Shown piece after piece: positions 8,831-16,505 of a DNA stretch of 64,000 nucleotides (its first letter is position 1; every line of letters begins with the position of its first letter). This DNA is from Micromonospora eburnea. GTDB taxonomy: Bacteria > Actinomycetota > Actinomycetes > Mycobacteriales > Micromonosporaceae. The position numbers were made by a program, and so were the translations under genes. The stretch spans positions 1,736,001 through 1,800,000 of the forward strand of contig NZ_FMHY01000002.1 of assembly GCF_900090225.1 (NCBI RefSeq). Direction: 5' to 3'. The notes beneath the pieces were generated by a model that was not told where the DNA came from, did not search any database, and saw only the letters and a program-made list of their open reading frames with translations.

Positions 8831-10837
8831 ATGCGGAACTGGCAGGGAGCGGGCATCTGGTACGGCGCCGACTACAACCCGGAACAGTGGCCCGAGGAGA
8901 CCTGGGCCGAGGACGTCACGCTGATGCGCCGGGCCGGGGTCAACCTGGTCTCGGTCGGGATCTTCTCCTGGGCCCTGCTGGAGCCTGCCCCCGGGCGCTA
9001 CGAGTTCGGCTGGCTGGACCGGGTACTGGACCTGCTGCACGACGGCGGGATCAGCGTGGACCTGGCCACCGCCACCGCCAGCCCGCCGCCCTGGTTGGCC
9101 CACCGGCACCCCGAGACGCTGCCCCGCCGCGCCGACGGCACGCTCCTGTGGCCGGGCGGGCGGCAGGCGTACTGCCCCAGCTCGCCGATCTTCCGGGAGC
9201 GTTCGCTGGCCCTGGTCGAGGCCGTCGCCGGCCGGTACGCCGACCACCCGGCCGTGGTCATGTGGCACGTCTCCAACGAACTCGGCTGCCACAACGTGCA
9301 CTGCTACTGCGACGTCAGCGCCGAGGCGTTCCGCCGCTGGCTGCGCTCCCGCTACGGCGACCTGGACGCGCTGAACGCCGCCTGGGGCACCGCGTTCTGG
9401 AGCCAGCGCTACCACGACTGGGCAGAAATCAACCCGCCGCGTACCGCCCCGACCTTCGCCAATCCCACCCAGCAGTTGGACTTCCTGCGCTTCTCCTCTG
9501 AGGAGCAGCGTGCCCAACTGCGTGCCGAGCGGGAACTGCTGATCCGGCTCGCCCCGCAGCCGGTCACCACGAACTTCATGATCGGCACGGGTGTGAAGCA
9601 CCTGGACTACCACTCCTGGGCGTCCGACGTGGATGTGGTCGCCAACGACCACTACCTGATCGCCGCCCACCCGCGCCCGCACGTCGACCTGGCGTTCGCC
9701 GCCGACCACACCCGGGGCGTCGCCGGCGGCGGACCGTGGCTGCTGATGGAGCATTCCACCAGCGCGGTCAACTGGCAGCCGCGCAACGTCGCCAAGACCC
9801 CCGGCCAGCTACGCCGCAACAGCCTCGGGCACGTGGCGCGCGGCGCCGACGGGGTGCTGTTCTTCCAGTGGCGGGCCTCCCGGGCGGGCGCGGAGAAGTT
9901 CCACTCCGCGCTGGTCCCGCACGCCGGACCGGAGAGCAAGGTGTTCCGCGAGGTGTGCCGGCTCGGCGCCGACCTGGCGGCCCTCGCCGAGGTACGCGGC
10001 AGCCGGGTCGAGGCCGACGTCGCGATCCTGTTCGACTACGAGGCGTGGTGGGGCGTCGAGTTGGACTCCCATCCCAGCGTCGACGTCACGTACGTCGACC
10101 GGCTCGCCGCCCTGCACGGGGTGCTCTGGCGGGCCGGGGTCACCGCCGACGTGGTGCACCCGTCGACCGACCTGTCCCCGTACCGGCTGGTCCTGGTGCC
10201 CACCCTCTACCTGGTCCGCGACGCCGACGCGGCGGCCCTGCGGCGGTACGTCGAGGCCGGCGGGACCGCGCTGGTCACGTACTTCAGCGGCATCGTCGAC
10301 GAGCACGACCACATCCGGCTCGGCGGCTACCCGGGCGCGTTCCGTGACCTGCTCGGGGTGCGGACCGAGGAGTTCTTTCCGCTGCGCGCCGGCGAGCGGG
10401 TACGCCTCGACGACGGATCGGGCGCGGACGTGTGGACCGAGTGGCTGCACGCCGAGGGCGCGGAGGTGCTCGCCGCGTACGCCGACGGGCCGCTGCCCGG
10501 TGTGCCGGCGCTGACCCGGCACGCCGTCGGCGCCGGCGCCGCCTGGTACGTCGGCACCCGGCTCGACGAGGCCGGCACCGACCGCCTGGTGGCCCGGCTG
10601 CTGGCCGAGTCCGGGGCCCGGCCGCCGGTGCCCGCTCCCGAGGGGGTGGAGGTGGTCCGGCGGCGCGGCAACGACCGGAGCTGGCTGTTCGTCATCAACC
10701 ACGGCGACGCCGAGGCCCGGCTGGCCGTCACCGGCACCGAGCTGCTGAACGGTGGCGGGTGCGCCGGCGAACTGGTCGTGCCGGCCGGTGAGGTGGCGGT
10801 GGTCCGCGAGGAGACCGGATCGGCCGAGGCGGCCTGA
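8831..10837 (+). CDS. GH42 beta-galactosidase
   Basis: Beta-galactosidase of 668 aa, the usual GH42 length. It starts at the family landmark YGADYNPEQWP. Acid/base Glu is in WHVSNELG (about E150) and the nucleophile Glu in LLMEHST (about E307). Cys residues in CHNVHCYCD (residues about 153-160) match the zinc-binding set of the family. A trimerisation and a beta domain follow the TIM barrel. There is no signal peptide, so it acts on imported galactosides. No ribosome-binding site precedes the ATG, and translation may be leaderless. It is followed after 39 nt by the DeoR regulator. Confidence 0.93.
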   Translation: MRNWQGAGIWYGADYNPEQWPEETWAEDVTLMRRAGVNLVSVGIFSWALLEPAPGRYEFGWLDRVLDLLHDGGISVDLATATASPPPWLAHRHPETLPRRADGTLLWPGGRQAYCPSSPIFRERSLALVEAVAGRYADHPAVVMWHVSNELGCHNVHCYCDVSAEAFRRWLRSRYGDLDALNAAWGTAFWSQRYHDWAEINPPRTAPTFANPTQQLDFLRFSSEEQRAQLRAERELLIRLAPQPVTTNFMIGTGVKHLDYHSWASDVDVVANDHYLIAAHPRPHVDLAFAADHTRGVAGGGPWLLMEHSTSAVNWQPRNVAKTPGQLRRNSLGHVARGADGVLFFQWRASRAGAEKFHSALVPHAGPESKVFREVCRLGADLAALAEVRGSRVEADVAILFDYEAWWGVELDSHPSVDVTYVDRLAALHGVLWRAGVTADVVHPSTDLSPYRLVLVPTLYLVRDADAAALRRYVEAGGTALVTYFSGIVDEHDHIRLGGYPGAFRDLLGVRTEEFFPLRAGERVRLDDGSGADVWTEWLHAEGAEVLAAYADGPLPGVPALTRHAVGAGAAWYVGTRLDEAGTDRLVARLLAESGARPPVPAPEGVEVVRRRGNDRSWLFVINHGDAEARLAVTGTELLNGGGCAGELVVPAGEVAVVREETGSAEAA

Positions 10838-10876
10838 CCACCGCGTACCGTGCCGCGTGCGCCCGAAGGAGGTCCG

Positions 10877-11653
10877 ATGCTCGCCCGGCAACGGCAGAGC
10901 GCCATCCTGGAACTGATCCGCCAGCGTGGCGGCGTCCGGGTCAGTCACCTGGTCAGCCGGTTCGGGGTGTCGGACATGACCATCCGGCGGGACCTGGAGG
11001 TGCTCGCCGAACGGGGGCTGATCGACAAGGTCCACGGTGGGGCGACCCTCGCCGGCCCCGGGTCGGCCGACGAGCCCGGCTTCGCCGCGAAGTCGATCCG
11101 GCAGCAGGCTGAGAAACGGGCCATCGCCGAGCGGGCCGCCCGCCTGGTCGAGCCCGGGATGGCGATCGCGCTCTCCGCCGGCACCACCACCGCCAGCCTC
11201 GCCGCCCGGCTGGCCGAGGTACGCGACCTCACCGTCGTCACCAACTCGATACCGGTCGCCGACGCCTTCCACCAGAATCCCCGCGCCGACCAGACCGTGG
11301 TGCTCACCGGCGGCCTCCGTACGCCGTCGGACGCGTTGACCGGGCCGGTGGCCGAGGCGGCCATCGCCGCGCTCAACGTCGACCTGCTCTTCCTCGGCGT
11401 GCACGGGATGAGCCCCCGCACCGGGTTCACCACCCCGAACCTGCTGGAGGCGGCCGTCAACCGGCGGTTGATCGACGCGGCCCGGCGGCTGGTGGTGCTC
11501 GCCGACCACACCAAGTGGGAGACGATCGGCATCGCGACGATCGCCCCGCTCGCGGAGGCCGACGTGCTCGTCACCGACGCCGGCCTGCCGGCGGAGGCCC
11601 GCCGGCAGGCCGGTGAGCAGGTCGGCGAGCTGGTGGTGGTGGACACTCGTTGA
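10877..11653 (+). CDS. DeoR-family transcriptional regulator
   Basis: Repressor of 258 aa. The N-terminal helix-turn-helix (VSHLVSRFGVSDMTIRRDLEVLAERGLIDKVHGGA, seen over residues about 20-55) is followed by a phosphosugar-sensing domain with the SAGTTT and VTNS motifs. The start is ATG 10877 with GAAGGAGG upstream. It lies downstream of the GH42 gene on the same strand and probably responds to a phosphorylated sugar from galactoside breakdown, controlling both divergent transcripts. The ligand is unknown. Confidence 0.9.
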   Translation: MLARQRQSAILELIRQRGGVRVSHLVSRFGVSDMTIRRDLEVLAERGLIDKVHGGATLAGPGSADEPGFAAKSIRQQAEKRAIAERAARLVEPGMAIALSAGTTTASLAARLAEVRDLTVVTNSIPVADAFHQNPRADQTVVLTGGLRTPSDALTGPVAEAAIAALNVDLLFLGVHGMSPRTGFTTPNLLEAAVNRRLIDAARRLVVLADHTKWETIGIATIAPLAEADVLVTDAGLPAEARRQAGEQVGELVVVDTR

Positions 11654-11674
11654 GCTGCGCCGACAGCCCCGGGA

Positions 11675-12022
11675 CTACGGCGGATCTTCGGGCGCGCACG
11701 GACCGCTGTGACCGGCCGGCAGGGGGCACCGGCGGCGGTCCGGCATGATCCAGTCGCAGAACACCCAGTGCCGTACGTGTTGGGTGTCCTCCTCGGAGAC
11801 GGTGGTGCCGGCGGCGTCGACCTCTGGCCAGGTGGCCAACGCCCGGGCCAGCCTGCGGGCCAGGCCGAGCGCCGCGTCGAGGCCGCCGACCAGCACCGGC
11901 AGATGGATCACGTGGCGGGGCGGGGAGGTGTCGGTCCTGGTGAACGCCGCGACGGCGGCCCGGGGCAGGGGCGCGAAGACCGGCCCGCCGGGCACCGGCG
12001 GCGGCTCAGCGGGGCCGCTCAC
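11675..12022 (-). CDS. Unrecognised 115-aa protein, coupled to the DivIVA-like gene
   Basis: Begins at GTG 12022, whose bases overlap the stop of the preceding DivIVA-like gene (GTGA), so translation is likely coupled. A Pro-rich start leads to a helical stretch (VGGLDAALGLARRLARALATWPEV) and a C-terminal segment HWVFCDWIMPDRRRCPLP with three Cys and two His in about 25 residues, which could bind a metal. I do not recognise the family. The longer open frame upstream is antisense to intergenic DNA and is not used. Confidence 0.6.
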   Translation of the reverse strand: MSGPAEPPPVPGGPVFAPLPRAAVAAFTRTDTSPPRHVIHLPVLVGGLDAALGLARRLARALATWPEVDAAGTTVSEEDTQHVRHWVFCDWIMPDRRRCPLPAGHSGPCAPEDPP

Positions 12023-12273
12023 GACTGGCGCCGCTGGGCCTGGGCGCTCTGCCAGTCGCGCAGCGCCCGCTTGATCCGGACGTTCTCCTCGTTCAGCCGG
12101 GCCACGTCGTGGTGCAGGCTGGCCAGTTCCAGCGCGACCCGGTGCAGGAAGTGCCGTACCTCCTGCGGGTCCAGGCCGCGCCGACCGAACCCCACGGTGG
12201 AGAACTGCCGGTCGCGGACGTTGCGTGGGTGCAGCCGGGGAGGTGCGCTGCCGTAGACGTTGCTTCGGTTCAT
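12019..12273 (-). CDS. Small DivIVA-domain protein
   Basis: An 84-aa protein with the DivIVA pattern GFGRRGLDPQEVRHFLHRVA followed by a short coiled coil (LASLHHDVARLNEENVRIKRAL). This is the N-terminal membrane-curvature/lipid-binding module without a long C-terminal rod. The start is ATG 12273 with AAGGGAG upstream. It overlaps the next gene by 4 nt. It may act with polar-growth proteins, but whether it binds membranes is unknown. Confidence 0.8.
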   Translation of the reverse strand: MNRSNVYGSAPPRLHPRNVRDRQFSTVGFGRRGLDPQEVRHFLHRVALELASLHHDVARLNEENVRIKRALRDWQSAQAQRRQS

Positions 12274-12714
12274 CGGTCGGCTCCCTTCGCCGCGTTGGAG
12301 GGGCGGTCCTGCCCGGAGGGGGAGTTTCCGGGCAGGACCGCCCGCCCGGCGACCGCAGCCTCAATCGGCGGGTACGGCCACCGGGCTGCCGGTGGATGGT
12401 CCTGATGTCGGACAGGACGGGGTCGCAAAGACCCGTCTTTCCGTGATAGGTATTCGTCAAGTCGGATCGGGGCCGGGATCCGCGCATCCCGGCGCCCCAT
12501 GTTGAGACCCGACGAGAGCCGGTATGCGTCTGCCACACGCGAGGCCGTCTCTCGTCACCTTCTCGGCTGTTGGCACAGCCGCGGTTGCCGCGCTTGCACC
12601 GGGCGTCCCCGGGGGCCGGTGATCACCCTCACCCGAAAGGCCACATTTCCAGTGGGTTCGAACTGGAGCAATGGTTCCTTCGCGGGCTTCGCCAACTTTT
12701 TCGAGAGGTGGATC
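12274..12714. other. Divergent intergenic region with strong inverted repeat
   Basis: 441 nt between the DivIVA-like gene and the divergent HTH gene. It contains a perfect 17-bp inverted repeat (GGGCGGTCCTGCCCGGA at 12301-12317, complement at 12327-12343, 9-nt loop) and a 14-nt dyad AAAGAC-CC-GTCTTT at 12427-12440. I see no coding sequence. The long hairpin lies 28 nt upstream of the DivIVA start, so it would be in that transcript's leader or act as an operator. Confidence 0.7.
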
Positions 12715-13578
12715 ATGCCGCACAAGCCGTTCATTCGGACGCTGCGGGCGCAGTGGCTCGGGCAACAGTTGCGTGCGTTGCGAGAGGAGCGGGGGATGAC
12801 CTTGAAGCTCGTCTCGGAGCACCTGCAACGCGACATGTCGGCGCTGGGCCGCTATGAGCGCGCCGACTGGCCCATCCGGAAGGGCGACGTCATCGCGCTG
12901 CTGGATCTGTACGGTTTTCACAATGCGGCCGAGCGGGCCCGCCTGCTGGCGTTGGCCGAGGAGGTCTGGCGCACCGACCGCTGGGACGAGGACTACGGCG
13001 ACGTCGTCGACTCCTCATTCATCGAGTACCCATGGCTGGAAGGCCGCGCCGAGAAGGTCTGTTGCTTCCACCTGACTCTGATCCCCGGGCTCCTTCAAAC
13101 GCGGGAATACGCCGAGACCGTCATCCGTAATGCAGCAGAGGAAGGCGTTCCGGAGACGACGATCGCCCGCTGGGTGGAACTCCGCATGTCGCGCCAGGAG
13201 GTGCTGACGAAGAGTCGACCGATCAAGATCTCTACAGTGATTGACGAGGCGGTTCTGCGCCGGCAGGTGGGCGGAGCGCAGGTGTTTCACAGTCAGCTTC
13301 AACATCTCTTGCGTGTCCAGCGGATGCCAAACGTCCAGATCAGGATCTTGCCCGCCGCGGTCGCTCTCCACCCTGGACTCGACGGAACGTTCTGGATATT
13401 TTGTCTGCCTGACCCATACCCGGCTGTGGCTTACGTCGAGTCTCTCGGTGGGCGGCTCTACATTGAGTCGCCGAAGGCTGAGCGGTTCGTCCAGACCTAC
13501 GACCGGCTGTGGAAAGCGGCGCTCAGCGAGGGCGAGTCCGTGGCGATGATCGAAACTATTGCAGAGGAGTTGTCATGA
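12715..13578 (+). CDS. XRE-type HTH regulator with DUF5753 domain
   Basis: A 287-aa regulator of the type abundant in Streptomyces and relatives. The N-terminal Cro/CI-like HTH (LGQQLRALREERGMTLKLVSEHLQ) is followed by the DUF5753 domain (LIPGLLQTREYAETVIR, and IRILPAAVALHPGLDGTFWIF). The start is ATG 12715 with AGAGGTGG upstream; the open frame extends further but lacks a better site. Its stop overlaps the start of a DUF397 gene. Such pairs influence development and antibiotic production; the target genes here are unknown. Confidence 0.9.
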   Translation: MPHKPFIRTLRAQWLGQQLRALREERGMTLKLVSEHLQRDMSALGRYERADWPIRKGDVIALLDLYGFHNAAERARLLALAEEVWRTDRWDEDYGDVVDSSFIEYPWLEGRAEKVCCFHLTLIPGLLQTREYAETVIRNAAEEGVPETTIARWVELRMSRQEVLTKSRPIKISTVIDEAVLRRQVGGAQVFHSQLQHLLRVQRMPNVQIRILPAAVALHPGLDGTFWIFCLPDPYPAVAYVESLGGRLYIESPKAERFVQTYDRLWKAALSEGESVAMIETIAEELS

Positions 13579-13802
13579 GCGAGAGCCTTCCTCCGGTTGC
13601 GTGGCATATCAGCACCAAGAGCGACAGCAATGGTGGGAGTTGCGTTGAGGCGGGGCCGTTGCTGGACGGGTCCGGGCGGGTGGCGGTCCGGCACAGCAAG
13701 GCGCGGGACGCCGCGACGATCATCTACACCGCCGACGAGTGGGCGGCCTTCGTCGGCGGCGTCAAGGACGGCGAGTTCGACTTCGGCGAGACTCTCGGCT
13801 GA
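13575..13802 (+). CDS. DUF397 protein
   Basis: A 75-aa protein with the DUF397 signature: WHISTKSDSNGGSCVEAG near the start, VAVRHSKARD in the middle and FVGGVKDGEFD at the end. ATG 13575 overlaps the regulator's stop (ATGA), so the pair is co-translated. DUF397 proteins are partners of the DUF5753 regulators, possibly as antagonists. Confidence 0.93.
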   Translation: MSESLPPVAWHISTKSDSNGGSCVEAGPLLDGSGRVAVRHSKARDAATIIYTADEWAAFVGGVKDGEFDFGETLG

Positions 13803-13844
13803 ACAACCCGCGGGATGACGGGTCCGTCCGGACGGGCGACGCGG

Positions 13845-14074
13845 GATGCGGCACATTGCGGTGTCCCGGAGGCCGAATACCCCCGCTTGCCGCACATGAA
13901 GTGGATCTGAACGGGGTGTGGGGAGTCCTGGTCGCCGGCTCGGCGTGTCGCGCGCTCGGCGGCCCGCATGTCGCGGCCACCCGCGCGGCCGCCGAGCGGC
14001 GACGCAAGATGCGGCATGTCGCGGTGTCCCGGAGGCCGGATACCCGCATATGCCGCACGTGGAGTGGATCAGGA
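13845..14074. repeat. Pair of about 67-bp imperfect direct repeats
   Basis: Copies at about 13845-13912 and 14008-14074 share GATGCGGCA, then GCGGTGTCCCGGAGGCCG, AATACCC/GATACCC, TTGCCGCAC/ATGCCGCAC and AGTGGATC. In each copy TGCGGCA and TGCCGCA form inverted ends, so each can fold. They fill the gap between the DUF397 and Spo0M genes (13803-14203), where I see no coding sequence. Confidence 0.75.
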
Positions 14075-14203
14075 CGACGGGGAGGCCTGGCGGATGTCGT
14101 ATTTGGAACGGTGCCTTTCAGACAGTTCACAGCCACGCCGGTTAACGTGCGCTGAGCAGGCGTCCGACGCTCCACAGTGGAGCGCCGACAAGCGGGAGTG
14201 GCG

Positions 14204-15211
14204 ATGGTCTTCAAGAAGATGTTGAGCGCGTTCGGCGTGGGCGGTCCGAGCGTCGACACGGTGCTGACCAACCCGAACACCCGGCCCGGCCTTTCCCTCG
14301 ACGGGCATGTCAACCTGGTCGGTGGCGACGCGCCGGCCAGCATCGAGCAGATCAGCATCAGCCTGGTCACCCGGGTGGAGGTCGAGAGCGGCGGCTCCGA
14401 GTACGCCGGCATGATGGAGTTTCACCGGATGCCGGTCAGCGGCCGGCTGGAGTTGGCCCCGAAGCAGCAGCTCTCCATCCCGTTCCAGTTCCCGATCCCG
14501 TGGGAGACCCCGGTGACCGACGTCTACGGGCACCGGCTGCACGGCATGACCATGGGGCTGCGTACGGAGGTGGCGGTGGCCCGGGCGGTCGACAAGGGCG
14601 ACCTGGACCACGTGGCCGTGCACCCGCTGCCGATCCACGAGCGGATCCTTGAGGCGTTCCAGGCGCTCGGGTTCCGCTTCAAGCACGCTGACCTGGAGCG
14701 CGGCCACATCTACGGCGTGCAGCAGACGCTCCCGTTCTACCAGGAGATCGAGTTCTTCGCCGCGCCGCAGTACGCGCAGGCGGTCAACGAGGTCGAGCTG
14801 ACCTTCGTGACCAGCCCGCAGGGCGTCGAGGTGATCCTGGAGTGCGACAAGCGCGGTGGCTTCTTCACCGGTGGCCAGGATGTCATCGGCCGGTACGCCG
14901 TCCCGCACAGCGACGCCAGCCGGACCGACTGGGTCCAGGTGGTGGACGGCTGGCTGCGCGAGACCACCTCGCGCTACGGCAGCCTGCGCGCCCAGGGCTA
15001 CGGGATGCCGCCCGGCGGCCACTACCCGCCGCAGGGCCACTATGCGCCGCAGGGCCACTACGGCCACCAGGGCCACCAGGGTCACCGTGGCTCGGGGATG
15101 GGTGGCATGTTGGCCGCCGGCGCCCTCGGTGTGGTCGGCGGCATGGTCGCCGGTGAGCTGATCGAGGACGCCTTCGAAGGCTTCGGCGACGACGACGGTG
15201 GGGACGAGTAG
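14204..15211 (+). CDS. spo0M: Spo0M-family sporulation-control protein
   Basis: A 335-aa protein with the arrestin-like Spo0M fold: MVFKKMLSAFGVGGPSVDT at the start, then the beta-sandwich with SIPFQFPIPWETPVTD. In Bacillus the family tunes sporulation and cell-cycle events. The C-terminus is distinctive: tandem GHY-PPQ/APQ repeats rich in His, Gly and Gln (residues about 268-300), then a Gly/Ala-rich hydrophobic stretch (MLAAGALGVVGGMVAGELI) and an acidic end. The start is ATG 14204 with GGGAG upstream. Confidence 0.9.
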   Translation: MVFKKMLSAFGVGGPSVDTVLTNPNTRPGLSLDGHVNLVGGDAPASIEQISISLVTRVEVESGGSEYAGMMEFHRMPVSGRLELAPKQQLSIPFQFPIPWETPVTDVYGHRLHGMTMGLRTEVAVARAVDKGDLDHVAVHPLPIHERILEAFQALGFRFKHADLERGHIYGVQQTLPFYQEIEFFAAPQYAQAVNEVELTFVTSPQGVEVILECDKRGGFFTGGQDVIGRYAVPHSDASRTDWVQVVDGWLRETTSRYGSLRAQGYGMPPGGHYPPQGHYAPQGHYGHQGHQGHRGSGMGGMLAAGALGVVGGMVAGELIEDAFEGFGDDDGGDE

Positions 15212-15227
15212 CCCGACGAACGACGAC

Positions 15228-15257
15228 GGTGGCCCCGGGACGGATCCCGGGGCCACC
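15228..15257. terminator. Bidirectional terminator between convergent genes
   Basis: Perfect 13-bp stem (GGTGGCCCCGGGA and its complement) with loop CGGA, between the spo0M stop and the stop of the membrane-protein gene on the other strand. Confidence 0.85.
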
Positions 15258-15279
15258 GCCGCTCTCAGGTGTTACTCAC

Positions 15280-15660
15280 TCAACGTCGGGCCGCTCGGCG
15301 CTCGGCCATCGAGTGGCGTTCGCTACCGGCCTTGGCCAGACCACGGCTGAACAGGTACGCACCGGTCAGGACCGTCAGGAACCACCACGACAGGTTCGGG
15401 TTGGCCAGGTTCAGGCCGTTACCGCCCCCGCCGGGCCAGAACGCGGCGACGATGACGCCCGCCACGGCGATGGCGTAGACCCAGAACTCCGTGGTGAGCA
15501 GGGAGTGCTTGGTCTCGGTGCCCGGCGACGGAGCCGGATGCCGGTGACCGTCCTCCATCATCGGCATCTGACGGGTCTGGGCCTCCTGCATGGCCATCCG
15601 GTTGGGCGCTTCCTGCGCCGGCCGGTTCATCGGCCTGGTGGACGCAGCCTGCGTGCTCAT
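15280..15660 (-). CDS. Small membrane protein, function unknown
   Basis: A 126-aa protein. The Met/Gln/Pro-rich N-terminal half is probably cytoplasmic and disordered. Two transmembrane helices follow (EFWVYAIAVAGVIVAAFW and WWFLTVLTGAYLFSRGLAK) with a short Gly/Asn loop between. A strong AGGAGG precedes ATG 15660. Similar SPW/two-helix proteins are common in actinobacteria; I do not know a function. Confidence 0.75.
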   Translation of the reverse strand: MSTQAASTRPMNRPAQEAPNRMAMQEAQTRQMPMMEDGHRHPAPSPGTETKHSLLTTEFWVYAIAVAGVIVAAFWPGGGGNGLNLANPNLSWWFLTVLTGAYLFSRGLAKAGSERHSMAERRAARR

Positions 15661-15987
15661 CTTGTCCTCCTCGGATGCGATGAGTTGCCCTCGCCCCGCT
15701 ACCGCGTTTCGGCCACGGCACGGTTCGCGTTTCGTGGCGGGGGCACCCCGGGTCTACCCGAGGGGATCGGAGAGGTAACACCGACCGGCGGCCGAATGTC
15801 GTCCCCCGGAGGCCCCTTCCGGTCGGCCCAGCGCGGCTTCCGGTCGGCCCAGCGCGGCCGACTGTGCGGTCCGGCCGGCGACCGATGCCGGGATCCTCAC
15901 CGGCTGAGACGCTCGGCAGGAAACGGTTTGGACCGCCGGCCGTCGGGCACGCAACAAGGATCCCTAGAACGCTGCGAGGTGGTTGAC
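15661..15987. other. Intergenic region with 21-bp tandem duplication
   Basis: Between two divergent genes. The only structure I see is a perfect 21-bp unit, starting TTCCGGTCGGCCC, repeated head to tail at 15817-15837 and 15838-15858. No coding potential is convincing. Confidence 0.7.
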
Positions 15988-16410
15988 GTGCGTGAGGACG
16001 ACATGCGGCAGGACGCCGCCCGCCGGGCCGAGGAACGGATCGCCGGCGGCGTGTACGGCGAGGGTGCGCTCGACGAGGTCACGGTGCCGCAGACCGACGT
16101 GCTGCGGGTGATCCAGGAGGAGGATCCGGACGACCCGGCGCGCGTCCCGATCGACCCGAACGTGCTGCGCGACGGCGGGCCGACCCGCGGTCAGGGCGCG
16201 GTCACCACGACCGGGGGCACGGCCGGGCCGGCCAGCGCCCGCCGGGTGGCCCGGCAGCCGGAGCGGCACCGGGGCAAGGTGGCACCGACCACCACCGGCG
16301 ACGCCACCACCGGTGGGCTGAGCACCCCGGCCGGTGGCTCGACCAGTGATGCCTCGTCGAGCGGCAGCCAGGTCGGCAACTTCACCGACGACAGACCCCA
16401 CCCGGCCTGA
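15988..16410 (+). CDS. Unrecognised 140-aa low-complexity protein
   Basis: Starts at GTG 15988 (GAGGTGG upstream; ATG 16003 is possible). The first 60 residues are charged and helix-prone (RQDAARRAEERIAGGVYGEGALDEV), with a DVLRVIQEEDPDDPARVP segment. The remainder is Thr/Gly/Ser-rich and probably disordered. No membrane segment or signal peptide. I do not recognise a family. Confidence 0.6.
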   Translation: MREDDMRQDAARRAEERIAGGVYGEGALDEVTVPQTDVLRVIQEEDPDDPARVPIDPNVLRDGGPTRGQGAVTTTGGTAGPASARRVARQPERHRGKVAPTTTGDATTGGLSTPAGGSTSDASSSGSQVGNFTDDRPHPA

Positions 16411-16423
16411 CCCGCCCCAGCCT

Positions 16424-16481
16424 TGGTCGATCATGAGGTTGGCGGCGCTCGCGAGACCGCCGTCAACTCATGATCAACGGG
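16424..16481. terminator. Imperfect hairpin between convergent genes
   Basis: Arms containing GATCATGAG...GCGGC and GCCG...CTCATGATC, with two bulges, lie between the stop at 16410 and the helR stop at 16506. It probably ends both transcripts. Confidence 0.55.
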
Positions 16482-16505
16482 GTTGGGCTGGTTGGGGCCG
16501 GTGGT

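Noticed and set aside
8648..9754. N-terminal extension of the binding-protein frame beyond ATG 8647
   Set aside because: It is antisense to the GH42 gene; the signal peptide and lipobox place the start at 8647.
15817..15858. Tandem repeat as a CRISPR array
   Set aside because: Only two abutting units with no spacers and no cas genes.
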